NCBI RefSeq assembly: GCF_027595985.1
Contig: NC_073305.1
Span: 83,299,126-83,363,125, forward strand
Direction: 5' to 3'
DNA length: 64,000 bases
Source of the DNA: Sorex araneus
Taxonomy: Eukaryota > Chordata > Mammalia > Eulipotyphla > Soricidae
The position numbers and the translations under genes are program-made. The notes below the pieces were generated by a model. It ran no database searches and was not told the origin of the DNA. It was given only the letters and a program-made list of their open reading frames with translations. Below are positions 46,381 to 58,384 of this stretch, piece after piece (position 1 is the first letter of the stretch; each line of letters begins with the position of its first letter).

Positions 46381-47112
46381 TATGAGGAAAATCAAAACCA
46401 CAATGTGATTATGTGATTATCTCCTCACACATTTCAGTTATTAAAAAGGTAAGAAATTTTTTTAAAAGAATTTATAGAGAAGATCACATTTGATCATTGT
46501 TGGTAGGAGTATAAACTAGTGCAACCATATGTGAAACAAAACAAAACAAAGTTCTTACAATCAATTTATCTCATTAAAAAATGTTCAAAAGGAAATATCT
46601 GAGTATTTAGCCAATGATTATGGAAACAAATTTGGAGTGTGATGTGTTAAATAATATTAACTATTTAATGATCAAAAATATGAAACAACCTAAGGTTTTA
46701 TTTGTAAAATATTGAATACAAATGATATTAATACAATGATTTTACTATTTTTTAAAAAGTATGGAACTCTAATATCTCCAATAAAGACTGAAGCTTGAGG
46801 ATATTTTGTCAAGTGAAATAGTCAAATGGATAGAGACAAATACTAAACTATTTTACTCATATTTGGGAGATAAATGAAAAAAAAATAAATTCTCTTGAAT
46901 TCTAAGAACAAATACTGACTGCCGGAATAAACAGAGAAACTAGATGAGTAGAAAGGGCACGGGGTAAATGTAAGGATGGGAATCAGACTTATGACGCTAA
47001 AAACAATACAATTTATATCCTTATATTAATTTATGATGGTGTATATGTGAAAGCTATGTAATTATAAACCCTGAGTACTTAAATATAGTCATTTTAGAAA
47101 TAAACAGTTGAA
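46380..47112 (+). mobile_element. Old L1 ORF2 end and 3' region
   Basis: Diverged order of L1 landmarks: atgaggaaaatcaaaaccac, gatcattgttggtaggagt, ataaactagtgcaaccatat, gtcaagtgaaatagtcaaat and ctcatatttgggagataaa. This fits an ancient L1 that predates the shrew-type L1 copies. Confidence 0.6.
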
Positions 47113-47114
47113 AA

Positions 47115-47850
47115 ACCAGACTTCGTTGAGAGCAGTGTGTTTTAAATAAAACCGTATGCATACATGTCATGCCCCAACTCTGGTAAGCTTACGCTCTCAA
47201 TGTCTTAGATGAGCATAAAAATATGCCACAAGGAATGTCCTAAAAAGACAGCTTCACTGTGAGAGATGGAAAAAAGGAGAAACAGAGGCAAAAACCCTGT
47301 TCCAAGCTGTTTAAACCAGTTTTTCTTTCTCCCTAAGCACCATCCTGGCCATCCACGCTCAGTTATAAAGTGGGTGTGGAACCAGAGCAGAATTGAAGAA
47401 CAATGCTGAATGTTATATTTGTTGAAGATGTAGGGAAATGCCTCACTTTATTATGGTTTTCCTCTTACCACAGTCATACATTAAATATACTATCTAATCA
47501 TTGTAGTATTAGAATTCTAGAAAAAAAACTATGTCAGGACTAACAGATTTGAATACTGCATAATGCAAAAGGTATACAGAGATATACTACATACCAAAAA
47601 CTATACAATTTTTTTTTGTTTCCCAAAACAATGCAGGAGGACTGGAATCCTTTCTAGGGATCCCAAGGAGACCCTATTTAACAAAAAGCTTCTGTATCCT
47701 GAAGTCTTAAACATAGAAACCACAAGAGACACAAAATAGCAAGGCGAATGGACCACTTGGTCAATTCTGCTGTTGTGGGACCAGAAAGACTGAGATGATA
47801 GAAAACAGCAATGATACAGAAGACAGGATGCACATTGGATCATGTGCTCA
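47115..47850. other. Unassigned sequence
   Basis: 47620-47850 has mixed composition and minus-strand open frames, but no recognised protein. The remainder is featureless. Confidence 0.35.
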
Positions 47851-47852
47851 TT

Positions 47853-47945
47853 CACAAATGTACCCTCTGGGGAAAAGACAGGACAGAAGAGGCAACATAT
47901 CCTCCAATTGAAAAATATGAAATAAAATAGCTTATTAGTTTTCCT
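47853..47945. repeat. Local repeat pair, copy 2
   Basis: Begins cacaaatgtaccctctgggg and ends ttattagttttccta, similar to 45378-45475. The similarity also extends a few bases upstream (gatcatgtgctcattcacaa against gatcatgtgccctattcac). Confidence 0.65.
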
Positions 47946-48264
47946 AAAGGACTTAGTTAATGTAATTTGGTTTGCCTCTAACTGTATAGAAGAACTGAGG
48001 TTTCTAGTATTAGACGACGAATAAGCAAATCTTTAATAATTTTTTAATTTTTTAAAAATCTTTTATAATTTTTTATACAAACCATGACCTGTGAGCCAAC
48101 AGCATAATGCTTTGAACTTGACTATTTTAAAATGTTTCTTTGATAACTCAGAATTGTTGCATATGCTACTGCATAGGGTCAGCGATCACGGAAACTATCA
48201 GAAATTCTACTTGGTTCATATTTAGATTGTTGATAACAAAAATATTCCACAGATAGAAGACTCA

Positions 48265-48560
48265 GAAACAGAAAAGGAGAATTTGCTTCATAAAATGGTA
48301 CAAATATTGGATCTGGCATTCACATGTGGTATATAAAGAAAGCAATGGTTCATATTCTGGCTAATGAAAAAACAAACCCTAAAACTCAAAACTGAGGTTA
48401 CCCAGCGCAAGAGGGAAAGAGCAGATAAGAGACAGACAGTGGTAGAGGAATATGGCACTTTGGTAGTGGCATAACATTGGATGACTAAAGCAGAAAAACA
48501 TTAACAGTATTATAAACCATGTTATATTATTTTAAGAAGTGGTATCTTTTCAAATAAAAG
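48265..48560 (+). mobile_element. Old L1 3' end
   Basis: Diverged L1 tail: cagaaacagaaaaggagaat, cattcacatgtggtatataa, gtggtagaggaatatggcac, ggatgactaaagcagaaaa, attataaaccatgttatat. Assigned from order of landmarks. Confidence 0.5.
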
Positions 48561-48564
48561 CAAT

Positions 48565-51500
48565 AGATATACCTCCACTTTTACTGGGGTTTTATTTCAA
48601 TAAACCTACCAAAATAAAAAAATAACTCAAAAAGCACAATTTTGGTAAATATAACATATGACCACTGTTTAGTCCAGCATGACTTAAATATACTCAGAGA
48701 ACACATATTAATTAGCCTGCTAGTTGGGAAAATATAGTCTAAAATGTTTATTTTATGATACAATATTGAATACTCAAGTAACGGATTGGATCTGTGTGAA
48801 AGTTAACTATTCTGCCTAGAATTGTCTGTTTATGCTCCTGATGTGGCAGCTATGGCTTGCTGACCAACATCACAGTACAGTTTATCCTACTAGCCTGGAA
48901 AGATATTTAAATGCAAACTTCGAAGCAGTTTCTACTGTGTATCATCTTTACACAATTGTATAGTCAAAAACGTATTTACTTTTTACAATAAGCATCCTTG
49001 TGCATGACAATAGTACTAAAACTGTGATGAAGACATCATTACTTCTGCTCCCAGTTCTACTCAGGATTGACCATTATTCTCCTTCTCCTCTCCCCTCCAG
49101 TTGCATCAAAGTTCAATGCATACACAGAAATAGTAGGTAAATTTTTATATTTTAATAGTTATTTAACCCTCTCAAACTCTTCAGGGTATAAAATTGCTTT
49201 ATTACTTATCTTTATGCTGTGCTGTTTTTAAGTCAACTGAGTTTTGTTAAATTATCTGAAAAGAATAGTGTACCTCTGAATCTTGATAACACTCTTACTA
49301 CATTTGAATTTTCCCTTTGGAAACTCTTTCCTTAAATATCTATCTTATATTTAGATTCTAAGCATTACCCTTCTAAGAACTTCCTTCGTCAGGATGTTAC
49401 ACAATTTTAGCAGCAGGGACCACTGTGTTTTTATCACTCTCTTAGAAAGTCTTTTAACCTTTTGTGAACTAGAAGGACTAGGTGTCAAGCAGATAGGTGA
49501 ATCCTGAAAAAACTTCTCTATGGGTACAGGAGGGAAGAAATGTAGGCAGCAATTCTCTACTACTTACTATATAGGCAGCTGGAAATTAGGGGTATGACCT
49601 TCAACACTTCCCTCTGTCAACAAAGGGATAATGCTGGTTTCTAGAAAAGTTTCACTTTTTATGAAAAAAAGTTTCTTCTTATAGACATAATATGTATTCC
49701 TTAGAGATTAAACCATTGTTTATAGGCATAAACATTTAGTTATGGGAAGACAGATAAAACAGATATGGGGAGACATAAAATAGGTATTCTTTGGTTTATA
49801 AAATACAAAATGGTATATTTACAAGTGATCTAGTTGGGGGTAGAACTTAGCGACTATGATTTCTAAAATTTGCTGTGTGTATGTTCAATTGCTGATCTTT
49901 ATATTTACTACTGCAATACTTGAAGAAATTTCTTTTAAAACCAATTATTTGAAAAAATATCTGTAAGTAAGCAAAAATAACCCTTAGAGCTTTTATCAAG
50001 ATATTAGTGGTGTATACATACATATACATATATAGGAATAAGTCAATTGAGGCCCTCTTACTGACACAACTGATATTACTGATAAATTTCTTATACTTTT
50101 ATAAATATTTGATGTTCATGACTTTCTTAGAATTTATTCCACATTGTATTTATACTTTAATATTCACATTATCTAATAAAATCTTATGTAAGAGGGTAAT
50201 ATCTTCAATGACATGAATTTTCAGATAGAATGATTACATTTGTCTTAAAATATTAAGACTGCAATAAATGTGATGAAACATTGACAAAAATAAATATTGA
50301 TCTTATAAATCCCTTGAAAGAATAGTCAATTATGCAACATAAATTACTATGGAAATTCCTGTGAAATTTCAAGGATTTTAATAGCTATCAAGTATTCTGT
50401 TTGACACCTGAAAAGTATATTTATTATATTTTCTTTAGTATTCTTTATAATATTACATAATCAGAATAATTTGTAAAGGATATTTGCATACATATATCAA
50501 TAGAAAAGAAAATGAGTTATTTACGTCAAAAAACATTAAATCAGAAACTGCTTGACAAAATTCAAAAAAGAATTCTTGAATTGCAAACAAAGATTCTACT
50601 TGAAAAATGGCTCTTTCATATTTATGTGGCTGAGGCAAAATATTTATAAAATATTTACTTAATTATCCTCCGACAGACCCTGATATTTACTTAAATATAT
50701 GCAAATATCAATTCATAACATTCAAAATGAACCCTTATGCATGCTATCTTCAAATAACAATGTTTAATTTGTGATATAACATTGACAAATAATCTATGCA
50801 GATAACCAAGGTAACAAAATTAAGCACAATCTTTCCTTTGACTTTGTTTAAAGCCAAAGTTTTCAAGAAAGTTATCAAATATATTAAGTAATGGTCTTAC
50901 TCTGTGGGCATATGAGAAAAAGAGATTAACAATTGCATGAACTAGATGTATAAATTCAATAATTTATGGGCCACTTGGCAATTGGTTAAAAAAAGGGAGG
51001 GGAAAGGAAGAACAGTCTTGAAATTCTCTTAGCAAATATAACCAGTTCAGATAAACAAAGCTTAATTTAGATAACATTATGAGACTAACCTTACCTGAAT
51101 TATGCCACTGGTCATCATAGCCAAAAGTAATTTTCTATGGTTAATATAAAGTGACCATAGACCAATTTCCTATCACTGAAGAATTCTCTAACATTACCTT
51201 CACTGTGAAGAAATAAACAGTGATTTTTCAGTACATAAGGTGCTTTTAATGTCACATACTGCTGACCCTCATTTCATGTTTTGAGTGTTTCTGGTTCAAA
51301 AACTGTCCTTTTAGTGTGTACCCAATAAATTTACTAATTAGCTACCTCTGTGTTATATTGGCTTTGCTTCAGCTCTTTCAGAACTTTTGAGATATTTAAA
51401 CCTGACAATCTTGCCTAAGTATAAAACTTTATATCAAATTGCTGTGATTTAAAAGCACATTTTCCCTCTATTTGTAGAACCAAGATAATATATACCTACC

Positions 51501-51900
51501 TGTATTATAAACCCTTGATTCAGGAGACATTTACTGTAAGTGACTTGTCTGTGCAAAACATTTTGGAAGCACACTTTATCACTCTAATTTGGGGGGATAC
51601 AATCACCAAGATCTAAGATGTTAGTTTCCAAGAGACACTCAGGTGAATTCTTGAAAAACAAAGGCATTAAAAATCATTCAAGCCTAGAAAACACTTATCT
51701 CAGAAAATGTTCATCTGAGTTCTAAGGAGCAAAGGATGACATACCAGTTGGAGCAAGCAAAGTCATAGAAAAACAAAATAGTCTAACTGGGCTCTGCCAT
51801 TCAAGCACCAAGACAAACATTTTAGCCAACTTTCCCTAGAGTGTGATTTTTAGCTAAGCTCCAATAATTATAATTGTTTTAAAAGTAAAAATTAGGAAAT
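48565..51900. other. 3.3 kb AT-rich stretch, nothing recognised
   Basis: The longest quiet interval in the window. I saw no SINE, L1, exon or RNA gene. The absence of SINEs over 8 kb (45-53 kb) stands out against their density elsewhere. Confidence 0.5.
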
Positions 51901-51914
51901 TTTTTACTCACTGC

Positions 51915-52082
51915 TTTACTCGTGCGTCTCCATTTCATGAAACATGGCAACGAAAGGAATGCACACATCAGTAATTCCGGAAGAGTCTCTTAGAGTCCTT
52001 GCAAGACGTAGGAGCAGACACTAGCGCTGATGGAACAGGAAGTCAGCAAACCTACAATTCCTATCTGCGCTAATTGGTCTTA
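51915..52082 (-). promoter_or_regulatory. CpG, ETS and CCAAT motif cluster, possible promoter or enhancer
   Basis: About seven CpGs lie in 165 bp inside CpG-poor DNA. The plus strand has ETS-like aattccggaagag and aacaggaagtcag. The minus strand has a CCAAT box (gaccaattag), and at the low-coordinate end a donor-like gtgagt after gcacgagtaaagca. This could be a small promoter with a first exon on the minus strand, or a conserved enhancer. No transcript evidence is available from sequence alone. Confidence 0.25.
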
Positions 52083-52084
52083 AG

Positions 52085-53282
52085 AGTTCTTTTAAATTTC
52101 CCTTAATGAGTTTTAGTTGGTACCATTACACGGCTAACTAGTCATCAGACACACCTGTAGGAGATCATGGCAAATTCTGGGGATGAGAAGTTTTGAGAAT
52201 GTATGATTAAGAAGCAGCTAGAGCCACAATTGCCCATGATGGTGCAGAGGAATGTACCAGTAGAAAATTTCTTCAAAGGTTGAATTATTCTGAGGAGCAG
52301 TCTGTGATCTGGTAATTCTTCCTCTGAAAGTTTTTGTCAGACATCATTCCAACCTTTAACCTGCCCTCTTTTCTGACACTATACAGGGAAATGGAAGGCA
52401 TTAGCTAAATTCAATGGCTTTAGCTAGGATCTCACTAGGCTCAGAACAATGTTTTCTAGTTGACTCCTAGATAACTTCATAAGGACATCCTTCTGTTGTT
52501 TTGAAAGTAGTTGGTACAAATAAGCAATAATTCCTATTAAGATTTACCAGGATTACAACAGAAAATATTCCATATACTTAAATTAGGTACAATGAAACTT
52601 GATGATGCAAGTGTTTGATTTAGGGAGGTGATAAACACCTGCTTAGAGGTAGGTATAGTTGAGGAGTTTGGGAACCCACCAAAAGTAATTGAACAACTCA
52701 GGACTCGAGAATAGGCACAGCTGAGAGCTGCTACTAACTTACTCCTGGAGGAAAAAGTGGAGATGTTTATTGAAATTCAGAAGAAATCAATATAGAAAAG
52801 GTCATGCTGACAGAAACAGTGACAATCTGTCAAGGAATGGAGACAGCCCACAGTGAGCCTTCACGGAATAATCAGGGGACTGTCTTCCATCTTCTGCAGC
52901 CAATTGGAATCTAGAGGATTACCGAATAATTTTTTTTATATAGGTCAGGCTCCTGAGATGCACATGAGATAGGGAGAGGTAGGAACAAGTCGGAAGAGAA
53001 GGGATGCTCTGGTCCTTTCCACACTAAGTTTATCTTCCTCCCACAGAAGCAGCTTTTCTAAGTAGTGAAACTGTTTACTTGATGGCATGATTTACATAAT
53101 TAAGTATTTGCTTAATCTCTGTTCCTGCCACATTTTTTCTATCACTCCCTGCAAATATCTAATATCAAATCCTTTTCCATTCTATATTTAAAATATTTGT
53201 AAAGTGAATTCCTTCATCTCACATCACTGCTGCAAAGGTCTCTGCTACATTTCTTTGTAACATTTATCACTTTCAAAAATCT
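52085..53282. other. Unassigned sequence
   Basis: Mixed composition. 52640-52940 may contain an old repeat, but nothing diagnostic was seen. Confidence 0.4.
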
Positions 53283-53294
53283 CCTTGACATCTT

Positions 53295-53480
53295 CATTTT
53301 TGTTCTTTCTCTCTCTTTCTTTTTTTTTCTGTTTGTTGTTTTTTGGGCCACACCCAGCAATGTTCAGGAGATACTCCTGTCTTTGCACTCAGGAATCACT
53401 CCTGGTGGTACTTGGGGGACCGTATGGGATGCCAGGGATGAAATCCAGCGAATGCCCCATGCACTATACTACTGCTCCAG
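53295..53480 (-). mobile_element. Type 1 SINE, moderately diverged
   Basis: CT/T-run, gttttttgggccacaccc, gatactcctgtctttgcac, cgtatgggatgccagggat and ctactgctccagc. Flanks ccttgacatctt (53283-53294) and ccttgatgtctt (53481-53492) are a TSD with two differences. The B-box region is deleted (gaaatccagcgaatgcc). Confidence 0.85.
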
Positions 53481-53494
53481 CCTTGATGTCTTGG

Positions 53495-54965
53495 TTTTTC
53501 AAATCTAAAGAAAAAAATCAACTTTATTTAGAACTTTATCTCTAGTGCCTAACATAGTGGCATGCGTTCGATCTTTAATAAATTAGAGTGGAACAAATGA
53601 ATTATTGTATGTTTGTGGTGCTTATTAGCTAAACACTGCATAACATTTTAAAGCTGCTGCTTTGTCATCAGTCTTAGCCATCTCCAGTCCTTCATTTACA
53701 TTTCTGCCAGATGCCTTTTCTTTTTCATAATTCTGATGATGTCACTCTCCTGTTTAAAAGAGTTTATGGCATATTATAAACTTCCAAATGGAGCAATCTA
53801 TCTAATGAACACTTTTTATTAAGCTTACTCTGTGTTAAGGAACAGAAACCAGAGACGAGTTGACACACTAAGAGTGTTTTTATTGAACTGAGAAAAAAAA
53901 CAAAAGTGGAGAATAAATGATAGTGATGTGTAATAAGCCAAGATACAGGAAGCACTGAGCAGTTGAAGCTGACCCCTGGATGGGGAATGGCTATAAGAAA
54001 AGGCTTTCCGGAAAACAGAAGATTAAAAAATGGAGGTGGAAATGGAAATCATGTCCCGTGTAGCTCTGAAAGTCGCATTTATAGTGTCTCAGCTCCTCAG
54101 TCTCATGGTTAAAGGTGCTTCACTGTCTCAGTCCTGATATTTTATGTCCTATATTTTCTCAATTTGGACGTCCTACTGGAAATAGAGTTGATTAATTCTG
54201 CCCAGAATGGCTTGTATTTATTTGCTGGCCTTGGGCATACATTTCCATTTTTCAATGGAGTCTTTCCTTTTCATAATCTGTCTTCCACTTCTCTGGTCAT
54301 CAATACAAACATATTTTTGAGTAACTTTATTCTTACCTCTGTTGTAAGAACAGTTTGATTTTCCTAAATAGTAACATGCTAAAATTAAATGACTGCTTTA
54401 GAGATGGAAATGCCTATATTCACAAATGGTGACTTGAATAAGTAGAATGCTTTACACAAATTTTTTTGAATGACCAAATTATTTTTCTCGATTTTAATAG
54501 ATAAAAAATGTTTTCTTATTCAGTATGGTAAAAATAGCACATTTTAATTTCAATTGAGGATATATTAGTTAATCCAAAGTTTAGTGAATACAATATCTCT
54601 GAGATCACACTAAAAATAATTGATTGCTAATCATAAATTATCAGTAGTTATTAGTATAATGATATTAAGGAACCTATGTCCCTATGTCCCTGTAGATAAT
54701 ATAAAATATTACTTGTACTTAACAATGATAAAAATGTGATCATAGACAATTAAACAATCATACATGTCTAAAAACTTGACAATTGAATACAGTGTCTATA
54801 TCCTTATAGTTACAACTACATTCTCAAATCAAACTGAAATAAGGCAGCAGTATAGAAACAACATATTGTGCATCATATTATATTATATAAACAACATAGA
54901 AAGTAGCAGTTATGGTGTTGCTTCACTGTTGCAGAAATTTATAATACTAACTATCACTGTAGCCC
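53495..54965. other. AT-rich stretch, nothing recognised
   Basis: No supported feature. Confidence 0.45.
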
Positions 54966-54969
54966 TATA

Positions 54970-55216
54970 ACACTGTCCTTCATCAATTTGTTCTTCATCA
55001 ATTTGCTCGAGCAGGCACCAGTAACATCACCATTGTGAGACTTGTTGTTACTGTTTTTGGCATATCAAATATGCCACTGTTAGCTTGCCAGGCTCTGCTG
55101 TGCAGGCCGGATACTCTCAGTAGTTTGCCGGGGTCTCTAAGAGAGCCGAAGGAATTGAATTCAGGTTGGCCGCGTGCAAGGCAAACACCCTACCACTGTG
55201 CTATCGACTATCGCTA
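54970..55216 (-). mobile_element. Type 2 SINE with internal small duplication
   Basis: Full-length layout with ttgctcgagcaggcaccag, tttttggcatatcaaatat, gttggccgcgtgcaaggc and ctaccactgtgctatcg. An internal tandem repeat of cttcatcaatttg lies at 54977-55007, and a short duplication of ctatcga is near 55201. No clear TSD. Confidence 0.88.
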
Positions 55217-55219
55217 TTA

Positions 55220-55345
55220 TGATAAAATATTTAAAATAATAATTATAATTTTATAATAAAATGTTACAATTATTACAAATAATATTAAATTAAATTAAGA
55301 TGATGACTGTGTGTCTATTGAGATGCACAATAGATTTTTCAAACA
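55220..55345. other. AT-rich spacer
   Basis: Short AT-rich interval between two SINE pieces. Confidence 0.5.
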
Positions 55346-55400
55346 ATAGGTGCCCACTCGAGCAAATCAATGAACAACGGGACAACAGTGCTACAGTGCA
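55346..55400 (+). mobile_element. Type 2 SINE, 3' end only
   Basis: Only gtgcccactcgagcaaatc and atgaacaacgggacaacagt plus the tail remain, about 55 bp. This is the most severe 5' truncation in the window. Confidence 0.75.
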
Positions 55401-55404
55401 GTAG

Positions 55405-56398
55405 TTGCCTTGCATTTTTAATGTGTATAAAATAAAGGTATCAAATTAAAAAAAAAGAAAACACCTCAAAAGTATTCAATTCACATATACCAAAATAATT
55501 ATCAAGCAAATAACTTTAGAAACAGAATCAATGTTAATGATTTTACAAATGATTTGAAAAGGTTATAAAATAATGAGATTAATAATAAAGATGTTTTCAT
55601 TAGCATTTTCCATATTGCAAGTTACTGTGAATTTATAAAATAAATCAGAAGAATGGAAACCTGCTATTGCTATTTTGGTATTGGCTTCACACATGTAAGA
55701 TATTTATCTAAAATTGGATCTTATATGTTGGATCTTTTGATCCAATTAACTGCTATTATATAGATTCAAAGTTACCAAGACTCCAATCTTACAGATTGTT
55801 ATGGGGTAATATTTTTTGTCATCAAGGAAGAATTTATTTCTGGCCAATATAAAATTTATCTTGTATGTTTGCACTTCAATGGTTTCTTAACATCTAACTT
55901 CATGACATATAGCCTACATCAGAATTTATATAAATTACTATGCTTAATGTTTTAATATCATATGTTTTAACATTTTTCTCATTGATGAAAGACAAAAATT
56001 TGTTGATTCAATATAAAGACTTGTTTTAAAGCAAATTACTATTCATAACCTTTAATTTTGAATTAATCACAGGTTCTCCAGATATTTGTATCAGTAAGGA
56101 ATTTTTTTGAATCTTCTGGAGTTCACAATTGCCATTTTGCTTCCTATAATGCTCACATTTTTAATGGATTTTTGCCTGAAAGAGGAAAAATAATCAAATT
56201 TTCAATGTAACATTCTGTTGTAGAACACTTTATGGTCTTCCTGAGAAGCATCATGTATTTAACTATAATTTCAAAGATAGTACTTAAAAAAATAGAGAAT
56301 ATTCTATTGTTAGTTTTTTTAAGTGTTGAAATGACATGAAGTAAAATATAACATTTAAATGCTTATAATATATCTGGAATATAATATATACCCATATG
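55405..56398. other. AT-rich stretch, nothing recognised
   Basis: No supported feature. Confidence 0.45.
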
Positions 56399-56404
56399 CA
56401 TTTC

Positions 56405-56615
56405 TTTTGGAGGGGTCTGTGGCTCCCAAGTAATGCTTAGAGTGTCTGGGGCCACTCCTGGGCAATCTCAGTCAAGTCAAAAGCTAAGTGCTCAGGTTGG
56501 CAGAACAAAACAAAGAATATATCCTTTGGATTGAGGATACAGTTTAATGATAGGGTATTTGCCTTGCATATGTGGGATCCTGTATTTTGTCCATGGCATT
56601 GAAAAAAACAAAATT
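56405..56615. mobile_element. Old SINE fragments
   Basis: 56405-56500 resembles a reverse-complement SINE body (ggggccactcctgggcaatc). 56530-56615 resembles a sense tRNA-like head (gatacagtttaatgatagg, gtatttgccttgcatatgt) followed by an A-rich tail. Both are weak and probably separate insertions. Confidence 0.4.
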
Positions 56616-56752
56616 AAATAAAAAAGCAAACAAACAAAAAATACCCCAACACGTCTGACAATGAGACAAAATGCTCGGGCCAGTGGTGATAAGGACCAAC
56701 AGGTATCCTAAGAAGCACCCAAAACTACAGCATGCATAACTTTCGACAAAGA

Positions 56753-56796
56753 TATGTATATATATAAATATATGTATATGTATATATATATATCAC
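56753..56796. repeat. (TATATG)/(TA)n microsatellite
   Basis: Alternating TA with TG steps. A similar tract at 57058-57092 on the other side of the SINE suggests that the SINE landed in or beside one microsatellite. Confidence 0.85.
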
Positions 56797-56806
56797 TATA
56801 TCAATG

Positions 56807-57050
56807 TACACTGTATCATTGTCATCCCTTTGCTCATCGATTTGCTCAAGCAGGCACCAGTAACATCTCCATTGTGAGACTTGTTATTACTGTTTTTGGC
56901 ATATCAAATACGCCACGGGTAGCTTGCCAGGCTCTGTCCTGAGGCAGGATACTCGTGGTAGCTTGCTGAGCTCTCCAAGAGGGGTGGAGGAGTAAAACCC
57001 GGGTTGGCTGCGTGCAAGGCAAATGCCCTCCCTGATGATTGCTCTAGCCC
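56807..57050 (-). mobile_element. Type 2 SINE within a TA-rich microsatellite
   Basis: Full-length layout with cgatttgctcaagcaggcac, ggcatatcaaatacgccac, gagctctccaagaggggtgg, gttggctgcgtgcaaggc and tgctctagccc. No unique TSD can be read because the flanks are simple repeat. Confidence 0.9.
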
Positions 57051-57057
57051 ACAACAC

Positions 57058-57092
57058 ATATATATATATGTTTATATATACATACATACATA
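57058..57092. repeat. (TA)n / (CATA)n microsatellite
   Basis: AT-alternating tract directly after the SINE, the probable continuation of 56753-56796. Confidence 0.85.
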
Positions 57093-57094
57093 TA

Positions 57095-57515
57095 TATGTT
57101 TTCATTAACGTTTATGATACTCATATCCATACATATGTGTATATACAGATAAAATGAGAGTCAATGGTATTTAAATATGAGGTTAATTTTTAAATGTATG
57201 CAAAATACAAATCATTCTCTTTCAATTCAAAAATAGTAAATACATGATAAGTTTTAAGCCCTAAGCATTTAAAATCTAAAGACAGATGTATTTCTAATCT
57301 TAGATCTCAGATGTCTCTTAGAGTTTTACTGTATTTCAGCAATTATGGCAGTCAAGGTGTTTCCTTGAAAATTTGAAGAAAGAATTAATGCCAGGCAAGC
57401 AATTAAGTCTTTCTAGGTATACTAGACCTCATCCAGTATCTTTTATATTAAAATAGAAATATTAAAATTAAATTAACATAGAAATAGAAAATTTAATACC
57501 TTGCATATTAAAATC
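57095..57515. other. AT-rich stretch, nothing recognised
   Basis: No supported feature. Confidence 0.45.
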
Positions 57516-57670
57516 TCACTGTAGCACTGTCGTCCTGTTGTTCATCGATTTGCTCGAGTGGGCACCAGTAATGTCTCCATTGTGAGACTTGTTGTTACTG
57601 TTTTTGGCATACCGAATATGCCATGGGTAGCTTGCCAGGCTCTGCTGTGCGGGGGAGATACTCTCGATAG
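57516..57670 (-). mobile_element. 5'-truncated type 2 SINE
   Basis: Contains tail and body from cactgtagcactgtcgtcc to gggggagatactctcgatag and then ends. The tRNA head is absent. The truncation point abuts a perfect 10-bp palindrome at 57671-57694. Confidence 0.87.
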
Positions 57671-57694
57671 CATAATGAACACAAGTTCATTATG
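57671..57694. repeat. Perfect short palindrome
   Basis: Arms cataatgaac and gttcattatg are perfect inverted repeats around an acaa loop. It lies exactly at the truncated end of a SINE. Confidence 0.85.
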
Positions 57695-57737
57695 TAAACT
57701 TTTATATTTTTTAAATTGTTTAAATAGAGAGAGAAGT

Positions 57738-57870
57738 GGGCTGGAGTGAAAGTACAGCAGGTAAAATATTTCCTTTGCATCAGCTGACCTAAGTATTCTG
57801 AATACCTCCAGCAGTAATCCCTGAGCACAGAACCAGGAGTATGTACCGAGGACTACAATGTATGCTCCTC
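57738..57870 (+). mobile_element. Old type 1-like SINE
   Basis: Sense copy: gggctggagtgaaagtacag, gcatcagctgacctaagta, cagcagtaatccctgagca, cagaaccaggagtatgtac. The head start is still clear but the B box is lost. Confidence 0.7.
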
Positions 57871-57874
57871 ATGC

Positions 57875-58380
57875 CCCCACATCCTTCCAAAGAGGAAGCA
57901 GCAAAATTAAAAATGTATTCTGTGAAAGAACCAGAGGAAGGTTGGTAACAATTGAATTATAGGGGAAAGGGGATTGGCTGATTTCCTTCCAGTCTTCCCG
58001 TTCTTAGTGGTATCTAAGTACCTCAACACGAGAAAGAGGAAAATCCTGCAGGTGCTCATGACTGCACTGATGACTTCATCTAAAACAAAACATGAAAATA
58101 TGCTGTATTTAATAGCCAAATACAAATTATTAGAGAGTTGTTTTAAACGACTTATGATTGATGCCATATGGATAAATTACTGCTAAGGTTGATTGCAAAA
58201 GCATAAAGGTGTGCAAATTTACTTGTGCCTTCACTAGATCAAAATGCTCAAGATCCTCCAACACTGTCCTTAAGTTGTTTCCAGTCAGTCTCTTCTTTCT
58301 CCAATAATATCCCCCTTCTTCCCCATACTTGGTAACGTCCGTGCTACTGCCAGAGTTCAAGAGTTCTCCCCCACCCCATT
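57875..58380. other. Unassigned sequence with chance open frames on both strands
   Basis: Minus-strand frames at 57907-58167 and 58130-58360 have no recognisable similarity. No repeat identified. Confidence 0.35.
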
Positions 58381-58384
58381 GATG

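Noticed and set aside
47601..47855. An 84-codon minus-strand frame in 47601-47855
   Set aside because: No recognisable family and no paired splice sites. It overlaps the unexplained local repeat, so it is probably chance.
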